Shown in pieces: positions 54,101 through 64,000 of a stretch of 64,000 nucleotides of DNA. Within the stretch, counting starts at the first letter, position 1. Every line of letters begins with the position of its first letter. The DNA is taken from NCBI RefSeq assembly GCF_030035675.1, contig NC_084484.1, positions 187,366,934 to 187,430,933 of the forward strand, read 5' to 3'. A model generated the notes under the pieces. That model worked only from the letters and a program-made list of their open reading frames with translations. It was not told the origin of the DNA and searched no databases. A program made the translations under genes and the position numbers. Source of the stretch: Rhineura floridana (taxonomy: Eukaryota; Chordata; Lepidosauria; Squamata; Rhineuridae).

Positions 54101-56090
54101 GTTGTTGTTGTTATGTGCCTTCAGGTTGATTGTGACTTATGGCGACCCTATGAATCAGTGACCTCCAAGAGCATCTGTTATAAACCACCCTGTACAGATC
54201 TTGTAAGTTCAGGTCTGTGGCTTCCTTTATGGAATCAATCCATCTCTCGTTTGGCCTTCCTCTTTTTCTACTCCCTGCTGTTTTTCCCAGCATTATTCTC
54301 TTTTCTTAGTGAATCATGTCTTCTCATGATGTGTCCAAAGTATGATAACCTCAGTTTCATCATTTTAGCTTCTACTTTAATTTGTTCCAACACCCAACTA
54401 TTGGTCTTTTTTGCAGTCCATGGTATGCGCAAAGCTCTCCTCAAACACCACATTTCAAATCAGTTGATTTTTCTCTTATCTGCTTTTTAAACTGTCCAAC
54501 TTTCACATCCGTACATAGAGATTGGGAATACCATAGTCTGATAAGTCATGATCCCGACTTTAGTGTTCAGTGATACATCTTTGCATTTGAGGACCTTTTC
54601 TACTCCTCTCACAGCTGCCCTCCCCAGTCCTAGCCTTCCTCTGATTTCTTGACTATTCTCTCCATTTTAGTTAATGACTGTGCCGAGGTATTGATAATCC
54701 TTGACAAGTTCAATGTCCTCGTTGTCAGCTTTAAAGTTACATAAATCTTCTGTTGTCATTAGTCTTCTTGATGTTCAGCTGTAGTCCTGCTTTTGTGCTT
54801 TCCTCTAACTTTCACCAGCATTCGTTTCAAATCATTACTGGTTTCTGCTAGAAGTATGGTATCGTCTGCATATCTTAAATTCTCCCACCACTTTTCACAC
54901 CTCCTTCATCTTGGTCCAATCCTGCTTACCATATGATATGTTCTGCATATAGATTAAATAAAGAGGGTGATAAAATACACCCGTCTCACACCCTTTCTGA
55001 TGGGGAACCAATTGGTTTCTCCATATTCTTTCATTACAGTACCTCTTGTCCAGAGTATAGGTTGCGCATCAGGACAATCAGATGCTGTGGCACCCCCATT
55101 TCTTTTAAAGCATTCCATAGTTTTTCATGATCTACACAGTCAAAGGCTTTGCTGTAATCTATAAAGCACAGGGTGATTTTCTTCTGAAATTCCTTGGTCC
55201 ATTCCATTATCCAACGTATGTTTGCGATATGATCTCTGGTGCCTCTTCCCTTTCTAAATCCAGCTTGGACATCTGGCATTCTTGTTCCATATATGGTAAG
55301 AGCCTTTGTTGTAGAATCTTGAGCACTACTTTACTTGCATGGGATATTAAGGCAATAGTTCAAAAATTACTGGATCCCTTGGGATCCCCTTTCTTTGGAA
55401 TTGGGATGTATATGGAACACTTCCAGTCTCTGGGCCATTGTTTAGTTTTCTATATTTCTTGACAGATTTTTGTCAAAATTTGGACAGATTCAGTCTCAGT
55501 AGCTTGTAGTAACTCTATTGGTATGCCGTCTGTTCCTGGTGATTTGTTTCTTCCAAGTATTTTGAGAGCAGCTTTCACCTCACATTCTAGAGTTTCTGGT
55601 TCTTCATCATACGGTTCCTCCATGAATGAATGTGTCATCCTGGCATCTCTTTTATAGACTTCTTCAGTGTATTGCTTCCATCTTGCTTTTATTTCATCTC
55701 AGTCAGTCAGTGTGTTTCCCTGTTGATTATTCAACATCCCTACTCTTGGTTTAAATTTCCCTTTCATTTCTCTAATCTTTTGGAACAGGGCTCTTGTTCT
55801 ACCCTTTTTGTTGTCCTCTTCTATTTCTATACAGTAACTATTGTAATCGTTCTCTTTGTCCCTACGTACTAGTCGCTATATTGTTGCATTTAGGGTTCTG
55901 ACTGTGTTTCTATCTCCTTTTGCTTTTGCTTTCCTTCTCACTTTAACCATTTTAAGAGTTTCTTCAGTCATCCATTGAGGTCTTTCTCTCTTTTTAACGA
56001 GAGGTATTGTCTTTTTGCATTGTCTGGACACTTGATGTTTGTTCTCAGTGTCTAACTTATCCTCAGGTAGATTGCCTTTGAACATGGAGG
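54101..56090 (-). mobile_element. BovB/RTE LINE, ~2 kb
   Basis: The longest BovB here. From 5' to 3' on the minus strand: KKRERPQWMTEETLKMVKV (region between endonuclease and RT), ALKILGRNKSPGTDGIPIEL (RT fingers), GFRKGRGTRDHIANIRWIME, FIDYSKAFDCVDHEKLW, WCLRRALRIPWTAKKTN and GSRKRGRPNERWIDSIKEA. It ends in the BovB tail TTGTTGTTATGTGCCTTCAG. Frames are broken many times and the endonuclease is missing. Confidence 0.9.
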
Positions 56091-56099
56091 TTCCATTTA

Positions 56100-56430
56100 G
56101 TTGTCATGGCTAATAGCCATGGGCAGAACCCATTCTCTTCTTCTGCATATGTTGCTAATCCTCCTTTAAAGGTATCTGAGCTGTTGGCCATCATGGGGCA
56201 CTGCATGCCGTGGCACTGGATTTCATAAATTAGTTGAATGTTGCATGAAGAAATATTTCCTTTCCTCTTTTCTGAATCTATTCTCTATCAGTTTCATTGG
56301 GTGACTCCGAATTCTAGAATTCTGAGAGAAGGAGAACAGTTTATCTCATATTGGCCCCCCTGATAATTTCATAGGACTTGCATGTCATCCCATAGCTGCC
56401 TTTTTCTAAACTAAAAGGCCAACGATTCAG
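56100..56430 (-). mobile_element. Old CR1 LINE fragment
   Basis: GTCATGGCTAATAGCCATGG, TGAAGAAATATTTCCTTTCC and TTTCTAAACTAAAAGGCC are the inverse of CR1 ORF2 C-terminal coding sequence. Highly diverged. Confidence 0.7.
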
Positions 56431-56854
56431 TGGATTTAGGACTTCCATGTGGTTTCCTCCTGCTTAGCCTCCCTTTTCACGTGCGGCTCGCAGGGAAGTC
56501 CCCTAGATATTTGCTTCCAGGAGAGTGCAACTCTGTGAGAAAAGCTTTCATTTTCAACATAATTCAATCTCACCTTCTGATTGTGTTACTGTCTTGTATT
56601 AACTGCACTGTTACATGGTAATGTGATATATGTAATAAATGATATTTTTGCCAATACATTTGGGCCATCTTCTTCTGTTTCCTTCATTCTCAGTGATGAA
56701 AATGTACCAGATCTCCTCACAGAGGAGTGCTCCTCAGTTTGTTTCATCGGACCTCAGCAGAGTCTACCACATAGGCTCTGTCCTTCTCAATGGGCCTAGC
56801 TGCCCATAGTTTGAGGCCCTGCTAGGGATGGGGGAGGAATGAGATCCAGTTTGT

Positions 56855-57150
56855 ATTTAAAGATCAGTTCTCAGTGTTTACAAAAACACATATATTAGGG
56901 GAAAGTGTGCATTGAAATGCATATGTTAGTGAAAATAATATGTAAAATGTGTTATATTAGGAGAAATTCCACATGTAAATGTGTACATTAGTCAAAACTG
57001 CCTAGAAAAATGTATTCATTCAGAGAAATTTGCACTAAAATGCTGAAAACTTTTCAGGATTTTTAAAAAACAAAATAGCAATTTGCTCCAGAAATGTGGA
57101 AAACTGAATTTAAGACTGGAAAAATGAGAGACGGAGGGAAATGAAATGGA
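56855..57150 (+). repeat. AT-rich interspersed repeat X (copy 4)
   Basis: AACACATATATTAGGGGAAA, GTACATTAGTCAAAACTGCC and AGAAATTTGCACTAAAATGC, in the same order as copy 2. Confidence 0.7.
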
Positions 57151-57699
57151 AGGGTCCTTCCACCCTGAAGTGTTGGGGGGCTTTGAATGCTGCTCCAGGC
57201 TGCCATTCCACCACAGCGGATGTCTGCCACAAAGATCGACAAACACATTTAGATGGAAACCAAAAATGGGGGGGGGTGAAGAGGCCATTAGCTCCCTGCC
57301 TTGTTTGTGATTTTCAAGAGGTGTATTGGTGGCCATGACTGGAAAGAGAATCAGGGCCAGACTAAAACATTTTGCTGCCGGAGGTGGAACAGCAAACGGA
57401 AACTTTCTGCACCCAAGTCAAGGCATATAGGGTCCGAGGCAGGCCAAGATATTTTATTTTGGCACCTGAGGCAGAAAATCCCACAAGTGTCTCTCCCTGA
57501 AGAAAATAAATAGTAATACGTTAAAAAGTAACAGGGGTTGGGAGTAAAGCACCAACACACATTACAAATGACCTGAACCAGGGCGGGAGGAAATAGACAG
57601 AAAGGCAATCTATTCTTCCCTCTGCTGATTGCTCCTCTAAAGTGTTTGCTGTTTTTGCCAGCTTTGCTCCTCCCCTTCCTACCTTCTTTTCCTGTCTTT
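57151..57699. other. No gene recognised
   Basis: No repeat family or coding evidence. Confidence 0.4.
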
Positions 57700-57935
57700 C
57701 TTCTCAGTTAGTTAGTGTTCATGTGAGGATCTCAGAGCAGTGTGCAATAACTACAATGCTAAAACAAACCACGCAACAATAACATTTAAAATCTAAAAAA
57801 GCAAAAAATAGCAAGTGAGAGAGAGTGTTGGAATGCTTCAGATACCATGATAGCAAAGGTGGTGCCAGGTGAACTTCCTTGGGGAGGGAGTTCCAGAGAA
57901 GGAGCACCACAGCAAAGAATGCCCCCACCCCACAT
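57700..57935 (-). mobile_element. L2-clade 3' end, diverged
   Basis: GTGGTGCCAGGTGAACTTCC and GGGAGTTCCAGAGAAGGAGC, the inverse of the LWNSLPKEVHLAP region, then an AT-rich 3' UTR. Confidence 0.7.
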
Positions 57936-58330
57936 TATTTATTTTATTATTTTAATCAGTCACTTTATACACAAAAAAGTCTCAGAGTGACTTGACAAAA
58001 TATAGCACTGTACATAAAAAACAACTAAAACCATAAAAATGTTAAAGAAATGACAATACAAAATCTATAAAATGCTTATCCAGCAATATGTTAATCAGGA
58101 CCAGGTCCTCTCCACCCCACTAAAAGACGTGCACCAATATATGAGGCAATATTAACTGAAGGCTGCCTGGGTGAATAGAAAGGCCTTAGCCTGGCTGCTA
58201 GAGACTGCCAAAGAAGGCGCCAGGTGTGTCTCCCAGGGGAAAGCATTCCACAGACCGGCAGCTGCCACCAAAAAGGCCCCTTCTCATGTGGCCACCCTCA
58301 GCGACTCCCTCGTGGGAGGGAATTGTAGCT
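57936..58330 (-). mobile_element. L2-clade 3' end, diverged
   Basis: A TTATTTTATTATTTTAAT tail. AAGGCGCCAGGTGTGTCTCC and AGCATTCCACAGACCGGCAG match the L2 C-terminal coding block. Confidence 0.75.
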
Positions 58331-58450
58331 CTGTGAGGGGAAGAGGGGTCTCCTAGCAACTCTCACAAACTACAGTTCCCAGGATTCTTTGGAGGGAAAC
58401 CATGACTGTTTAAAGTGGTGTGATACTGCTTTAAATGTATAGTGCAGACG
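58322..58450. repeat. Interspersed MITE-like repeat
   Basis: AACTACAGTTCCCAGGATTC … TTTAAAGTGGTGTGATACTG … AATGTATAGTGCAGA is a block I recall as common in reptile genomes. No ends defined here. Confidence 0.5.
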
Positions 58451-58751
58451 AGGCCCTCGCTCACATACACCAAACCTGTTTAGCCTGGTAGCCTCTATGA
58501 GGCCTAACAGCAATCACTGCCAGGCTGTTTACTATGGTATCTGCCCCCTTCTGTTGCCTAGCAACCACTCCTAAGAAGCGGAAAGTGTCACAGTCTCTGT
58601 GTGGCCTAGCACTTAGCACCAGGAGAGGAGGAAGTCCTTCAGTGTTGCCTAGCAACTCCAATTCACAACCACCACTTCCCGGGAGGGAGAGAGCGCATAC
58701 AGTCTCTACACAATCAAATCCTCTAATGTTAGTTAGCACCTTGGATACACT

Positions 58752-58830
58752 ATGACAACCTTTGCCAACTTGTTACCCTCCAGATGTTTTGGACTACAAC
58801 ACCAGTCAGCTCCAGTCAATGCTGTCTCCC
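58752..58830. repeat. MITE fragment (CCCTCCAGATGTTTTGGA family)
   Basis: TTACCCTCCAGATGTTTTGG, then ACTACAACACCAGTCAGC. One arm only. Confidence 0.7.
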
Positions 58831-58994
58831 TCTTGGCTAGAGATGTGAGGCTAGAAAACCCCCACAATAATCCAGAAAAAAGTTTTTTCCCGTGTTTTTT
58901 CCCCTCAGAAAAATTGGAAAAAGTGAAACAATACTAAAAGTTTTTAAAAGTTTCTCCCCGGGCCTTCACATCTCTACTCGTGCATGTGGTGATA

Positions 58995-59105
58995 CACAGA
59001 GTCCTACACAGAGTAGACCCATTGAAATGAATGAGCATGACTAACTTAGACCTAATAATGTCAACGAGGCTACTCTGAGGAGGACATAGCTGGATACAAC
59101 CCACT
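58995..59105. repeat. Interspersed repeat Y
   Basis: GAGTAGACCCATTGAAATGA, ACTAACTTAGACCTAAT and GGCTACTCTGAGGAGGACAT; partly self-complementary, as at 22318 and 29135. Confidence 0.55.
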
Positions 59106-59384
59106 GTAAATTTGCCCACAGCGTGGGGATGTTGGATGGCTCCTTTGTGTGTTATGGGAACAGTAGCCTTTGTGTGCGAAATGCCCAGGAAAAGGCAGGC
59201 TGCTGCTTAATCCGCCATGAGAAATGAAGGAGTCAGAGCAGCGATAACTGCTGAGAATTCAGAAGGCTTCCACACAGACAGGCCGGGGAAGCTGGAAAAG
59301 AGAGAAATCACCCATGGGGATGACAGAGGCTGCCTCTTTGTAGTCAAAGAAACACCCCCAGTTCTTCTTCTTCTTCTGCTGCTG

Positions 59385-59735
59385 CTATTATTAAAAACCA
59401 CAAATATATCATACAATAAAAACAAAACAATAAAATAACAACAAACCCCAGTACAGCCCCAGGAAGCTCTGGCAGCACACTAATAACAAACAATATCATC
59501 TAAGCCTATGAAAAGCCTGGGGGAAAAGATAAGTCTTTATCTGGTGCCAACAAGATGTCAAGGAAGGCGGCAGGTGGACCTTGCTGGGAAGTGCATGCCA
59601 AAGATGGGGAGCCACAGCTGAGGAGTCCCTCTCCCTCCTCCCCACCTTCTGAGCCTCCCTCAGAGGGGCGGCCTGGAGAAGGGCCCTCCCTCCACCCAGG
59701 ATCCTGAAGGAGTTCAAAGCAGAGAGGGCTTAGTA
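59385..59735 (-). mobile_element. L2-clade 3' end
   Basis: The minus strand encodes RERDSSAVAPHLWHALPSKV and HQIKTYLFPQAF, the L2 C-terminus. The 3' UTR has an AATAAAA-rich tail and a TTC/TGC run at 59373-59395 beyond it. Confidence 0.82.
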
Positions 59736-59859
59736 AAATGAAACCTCTGCTTCCTCCTGGTGTCAGAGATTCTTGGACATTCACACTGAGGCTTATCCAC
59801 ACTGAGGCACTTTCTGCAAGCTCATCATGAACGCAGAAGCCAATTTGGTTTCTACAACC

Positions 59860-60775
59860 CAGTCATAAGAAGAGCCTGCTAGATCAGCCCAGTGGCTCAT
59901 CTAATCTAGTGTCCTGTTCTCACAGTGGCCAACCAGATGCATAAGGGAAGCCAGCAGACAAAACCTGAATACAAGAGCGCTCTCCACTCCTGAGGTTTCC
60001 AGCAATTGCTATTCAGAAACTATATTTATTTATTTATTAAATTTATTTCCCCCCCCTTCCTCCCAGAAGGAAGCCAGGGTGGCAAATAAAAACCTTACAA
60101 GCTCTTTAAAATATCTTAAAAACAAAAAGACTTTAAAACATATCAAAACAAAACATCTTTAAAACACATTAAAACAAAATATATTTTTAAAAAACACTTC
60201 TTTTTTATTTTGTTTTAAAAAACAGCTTTAAAAACATATTTAAAAGCAATTCCAACACAGACACAGACTGGGATAAGGTCTATACTTAAGAGGCTTGTTG
60301 AAAGAGGAAGGTCTTCAGTAGGCCCTGAAAAGATAACAGAGATGGAGCTTGTCTAATATTTAAGGGAGGGATTTCCAAAGGGTAGGTGCCACAACACCAA
60401 AGGTCCACTAGGTTGTGTGGAATGGATCACCTGCCTCCAACCATGGAGAGAGCATAGCCACTGCTAGTAGCCATGAATTTATCTTCCATGAATATGTCTA
60501 ATCCTCTTTTAAAGCCATCCAAGTTGGTGGCCATTGCTGCCTCTTGTGGGAGAAAGTATGAGAGAGGGAGAAAAACTTTTCTCTATCTTCTTTCTTCAAG
60601 TCATGCAGAATTTTATACACTTCTATCATGTCACCTCTTACCCTCCCTTTCTCTAAACGAAAAAGCCCCAAATGCTGCAACCTTTCCTCATAGTGGAGTC
60701 ACTCTGTCCCCCTGATCGTTCTGGTTGCCCTTTTCTGAACCGTTTCCAGCTCTACAATATCTCTACAGTCAAGAT
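59860..60775 (-). mobile_element. Old CR1 LINE split by an L2
   Basis: 3' UTR at 59860-60015 (AGAAGAGCCTGCTAGATCAG). Coding end at 60429-60775 with YHSHKRQQWPP-type decayed frames and MQHLGLFRLEKGRVRGDMIE. An L2 lies between. Confidence 0.85.
60016..60428 (-). mobile_element. L2-clade 3' end inserted in CR1
   Basis: TATTTATTTATTTATTAAAT tail, CCTTCCTCCCAGAAGGAAGC and AGACACAGACTGGGATAAGG, then the C-terminal coding remnant. Confidence 0.82.
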
Positions 60776-60802
60776 GAATAGGATGGGTTCATGTGTGTGT
60801 GC

Positions 60803-62226
60803 ATGGGTTGGACATAGTGTACTTAGACTTTCAAAAAGTGTTTGACAAGGTACCTCACCAAAGACTTCTGAGGAAGCTTAGCAGTCATGGAATAAGAGGA
60901 GAGGTCCTCTTGTGGATAAGGAATTGGTTAAGAAGCAGAAAGCAGAGAGTAGGAATAAATGGACAGTTCTCCCAATGGAGGGCTGTAGAAAGTGGAGTCC
61001 CTCAAGGATCGGTATTGGGACCTGTACTTTTCAACTTGTTCATTAATGACCTAGTTGAAGTCTCTGCCTGTAGATCACAACAGTAAAAAACTCACAAACT
61101 CAAGTCCACGCTAGTTAGAGGTGATGTTGGAAAATCCAGCCTGAAGAGGAAGAGACGCTCATTTCAAACTATGCTCCGTTGATAATTAGGAGTGAGCAGT
61201 GAAGTGGCCAAGTTTGCTGACGACACTAAATTGTTCAGAGTTGTTAAAACAAAAAGGGATTGCGAAGAGCTCCAAAAAGACCTCTCCAAACTGAGTGAAT
61301 GGGCGGAAAAATGGCAAATGCAATTCAATATAAACAAGTGTAAAATTATGCATATTGGAGCAAAAAATCTTAATTTCACATATACGCTCATGGGGTCTGA
61401 ACTGGCGGTGACCGACCAGGAGAGAGACCTCGGGGTTGTGGTGGACAGCACGATGAAAATGTCGACCCAGTGTGCGGCAGTTGTGAAAAAGGCAAATTCC
61501 ATGCTAGCAATAATTAGGAAAGGTATTGAAAATAAAACAGCCGATATCATAATGCCGTTGTATAAATATAGTGCGGCCGCATTTGGAATACTGTGTACAG
61601 TTCTGGTCGCCTCATCTCAGAAAGGATATTATAGAGTTGGAAAAGGTTCAGAAGAGGGCAACCAGAATGATCAAGGGGATGGAGTGACTCCCTTACGAGG
61701 AAAGGTTGCAGCATTTGGGGCTTTTTAGTTTAGAGAAAAGGCGGGTCAGAGGAGACGTGATAGAAGTGTATAAAATTATGCATGGCATTGAGAAAGTGGA
61801 TAGAGAAAAGTTTTTCTCCCTCTCTCATAATACTAGAACTCGTGGACATTCAAAGAAGCTGAATGTTGGAAGATTCAGGACAGACAAAAGGAAGGACTTC
61901 TTTACTCAGCGCATAGTTAAACTATGGCATTTGCTCCCACAAGACGCAGTAATGGCCACCAGCTTGGACGGCTTTAAAAGAAGATTAGACAAATTCATGG
62001 AGGACAGGGCTATCAATGGCTACTAGCCATGATGGCTGTGCTGTGCCACCCTAGTCAGAGGCAGCATGCTTCTGAAAACCAGTTGCCGGAAGCCTCAGGA
62101 AGGAAGAGTGTTCTTGCACTCGGGTCCTGCTTGCGGGCTTCCCCCAGGCACCTGGTTGGCCACTGTGAGAACAGGATGCTGGACTAGATGGGCCACTGGC
62201 CTGATCCAGCAGGCTCTTCTTATGCT
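60803..62226 (+). mobile_element. CR1 LINE, RT palm to 3' end
   Basis: It encodes [40 protein letters not shown], then (after a 119-bp foreign insert) VAKFADDTKLFRVVKT (FADD catalytic box), LSEWAEKWQMQFNINKCKIM and, in another frame, LGLFSLEKRRVRGDVIEVYK to RAINGY. The 3' UTR closes with CTGATCCAGCAGGCTCTTCT. One frameshift region lies near 61565-61700. Confidence 0.92.
61059..61177. mobile_element. Unknown ~119-bp insertion inside CR1
   Basis: Foreign to CR1, between LFNLFINDL and the FADD box. GTTGA flanks both sides (61054-61058 and 61178-61182), a possible 5-bp duplication. No inverted ends and no known family. Confidence 0.5.
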
Positions 62227-62227
62227 C

Positions 62228-62520
62228 TTATATTTTTGTATGCAGTTTTGACTAATAACAGGATGATTTTTGAAGTAATTTATCCTAATACAATGCATTT
62301 TTGTATGTTATTTTCACCAGTATTTTTATTTTGTATTTTTTTTATATGGATTTTTGTCAACATTGCTTGGTTGGTGAACTGCATTGCAAAATTCAGGTAA
62401 GTGCCGATTTCATAGGACGGCTGTGCTTCAGTGCTCATATTGCTTCAGAAAGTGTGAATATGATAAATTCAGCTTTAAATGTGAACTGAATAGAATTTCT
62501 CGCCCACCCCTAACCTCAAG
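62228..62520 (-). repeat. AT-rich interspersed repeat X (copy 5)
   Basis: AATACAATGCATTTTTGTAT, CATTGCAAAATTCAGGTAAG and TATTGCTTCAGAAAGTGTGA, the inverse of copies 2-4. Confidence 0.65.
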
Positions 62521-62534
62521 TGACAATGCTGGAT

Positions 62535-63225
62535 ATCCGAGTATTTTTATTTATTTATTTATTCAAAATATTTCTATCCTGCCCTTCTACCCTGTAATAG
62601 GGCACTCAGGGTGGCTTACAAAAATGAAATCAAACATGTACATAATAAAATTGTGAATAGCAGAATCACAAAAACATTAAAATAAATTGAAATACATAAA
62701 ATACAATAAAATACATAAAATAATATATATACACACACATACATATATATAGGGATTGGTACTAAAGGGACTACAAAGGTAAAAATTTAACGGAGAAGGC
62801 ATAAAATGTACCCCCAATCTATGCACCTGCTCCTTTAGTGGGAGGGCAACTCCCTCCAGAGCAGGTCATCTCCCCATATCTCAGACACAGGAACTGCCCA
62901 CCAACAGTGCCTCCATCTAACAGAGATTTATTCTAATTTTATTGACCCTGATCCAGCCCATTTCCGCCTCCAGCATATCTAGCACCTGCACAGTCTCATA
63001 TAGATATTAAAGAGCAGGGGGCAGGATGGAACCCTGGGTCTTGCAGACATCTCCCAACACCATTCTCTGGTAGGGGCCCTGCAGCTACAAGCAGAAGCAC
63101 TGTGACATCCTCTTTCCAACAGCCAAACCACAGAGCTGCTCTAGCAGTCAATGGTTTCAAAAACTACAAAAGATCAAGTAGAATCAACAGGATGCACTCG
63201 CCAATCTCTTTCCCTACAAAAGCCA
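62535..63225 (-). mobile_element. Old L2-clade LINE fragment
   Basis: ATTTATTTATTTATTCAAAA tail, then the diverged inverse of L2 RT: TGCTCCTTTAGTGGGAGGGC, ATATAGATATTAAAGAGCAG and GTCAATGGTTTCAAAAACTA. No long frame survives. Confidence 0.75.
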
Positions 63226-63227
63226 TC

Positions 63228-64000
63228 AAACACCATCTGGATCCATTTCAGTCAGGTTTCAGGCCTGGTTTTGGCATGGAAACAGCCTTGGTCGCCCTGT
63301 ATGATGACGTTTGTTGGGAGAGAGGCAGGGGGAGTGTGACTCTGTTGATTCTCCTTGATCTCTCAGCGGCATTCGATACCATCGACCATGGTATCTTTCT
63401 GGGGAGACTGGCTGAGTTGGGAGTGGGAGGGACTGCATGGCAGTGGTTCCGCTCCTAATTGGCAGGTCGCCTCCATAAAGTGGTGCTTGGGGAACATTGC
63501 TCGGCACCCTGGACTCTCCAGTATGGGGTTCCTCAGGGGTCAGTTCTGTCCCCCATGCTGTTCAACATCTACATGAAACAGTTGGGTGCGGTCATCCGGA
63601 GCTTTGGAGTGTGTTGCCATCAGTATGCTGATGACACGCAGCTCTATTTCTCCTTTTCATCTTCTTCAGGTCAGGCTGTCAATGTGCTGAACCGGTGCCT
63701 GGCTGCGACAATGGACTGGATGAGGGCTAATAAACTGAGGCTCAATCCAGACAAGACTGAGATGCTGCTAGTGGGTGGTTCTTCTGACCGGATGGTGGAT
63801 GTCCAACCTGTCCTGGATGGGGTTGCACTCCCCCTGAAGGAGCAGGTTCATAGCTTGGGGGTTCTCCTAGAATCATCCCTGTCACTTGAGGCTCAGGTAG
63901 CCTCAGTGGCATGGAGTGCCTTCTACCAACTTCAGTTGGTGGCTCAACTATGTCCCTATCTGGACAGGGATAACCTGGCTTCAGTTGTCTATGCTCTGGT
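63228..64000 (+). mobile_element. L2-clade LINE RT, runs off the window
   Basis: It encodes [75 protein letters not shown] (YADD box) and [20 protein letters not shown]. An in-frame TAA at 63457-63459 replaces the tyrosine of RSYLAGRL (C to A). 5'-truncated at the start of RT, head to head with the older L2 to its left. The 3' end is outside the window. Confidence 0.9.

Overview
The window looks like nuclear DNA of a squamate reptile (lizard or snake). The reasons are a dense mix of BovB/RTE, L2-clade and CR1 LINEs, hAT elements and their MITEs, tRNA-headed SINEs with an L2-like tail, and intronless class I (fish-like) olfactory receptor (OR) genes. No bacterial features are present. The only host genes I can support are four intact-looking class I OR genes: 4697-5650 (+), 16423-17373 (-), 24181-25158 (-) and 50853-51830 (+). 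Each has a plausible splice acceptor just 5' of its coding exon, as expected for ORs with upstream non-coding exons. The window is therefore a slice of a class I OR cluster.

Layout. 0-4.6 kb: CR1 tail with a hAT MITE, BovB and L2 fragments. 4.7-5.65 kb: OR gene 1. 5.8-8.6 kb: an AT-rich repeat carrying a LINE tail, a hAT transposase remnant and an old CR1. 9.43-15.48 kb: a Gmr1-like Ty3/gypsy LTR retrotransposon (fossil) with a 5-bp target duplication, an L2 in its left LTR region and a hAT MITE inside. 16.4-17.4 kb: OR gene 2. 17.6-24.2 kb: MITEs, CR1, a second hAT remnant and a SINE. 24.2-25.2 kb: OR gene 3. 26.2-28.2 kb: BovB, CR1 and an LTR-like piece. 30.5-34.5 kb: a nearly full-length L2. 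34.5-37.3 kb: a CR1 piece and an unclassified lysine-rich ORF split by another L2. 38-40 kb: BovB and nested L2/CR1. 41-49 kb: mostly single-copy-looking DNA with MITEs. 49.7-50.6 kb: CR1. 50.9-51.8 kb: OR gene 4. 53-56 kb: BovB. 57.7-64 kb: L2 and CR1 copies, several head to head.

The most unusual item is in the LTR retrotransposon. Between an integrase N-terminal-like stretch and the RT thumb/RNase H region, about 245 codons resemble the autophagy lipid-transfer protein ATG2 (closest from memory to ATG2B). They run without introns and in the same open frame as the retroviral-type flanks, so the element appears to have captured spliced host mRNA. Other notable points are an OR gene whose last codons and stop lie in a CR1 tail, an OR whose DRY arginine is a cysteine, and an unclassified LINE-ORF1-like protein. 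All family names come from recognition by eye; no database search was run.
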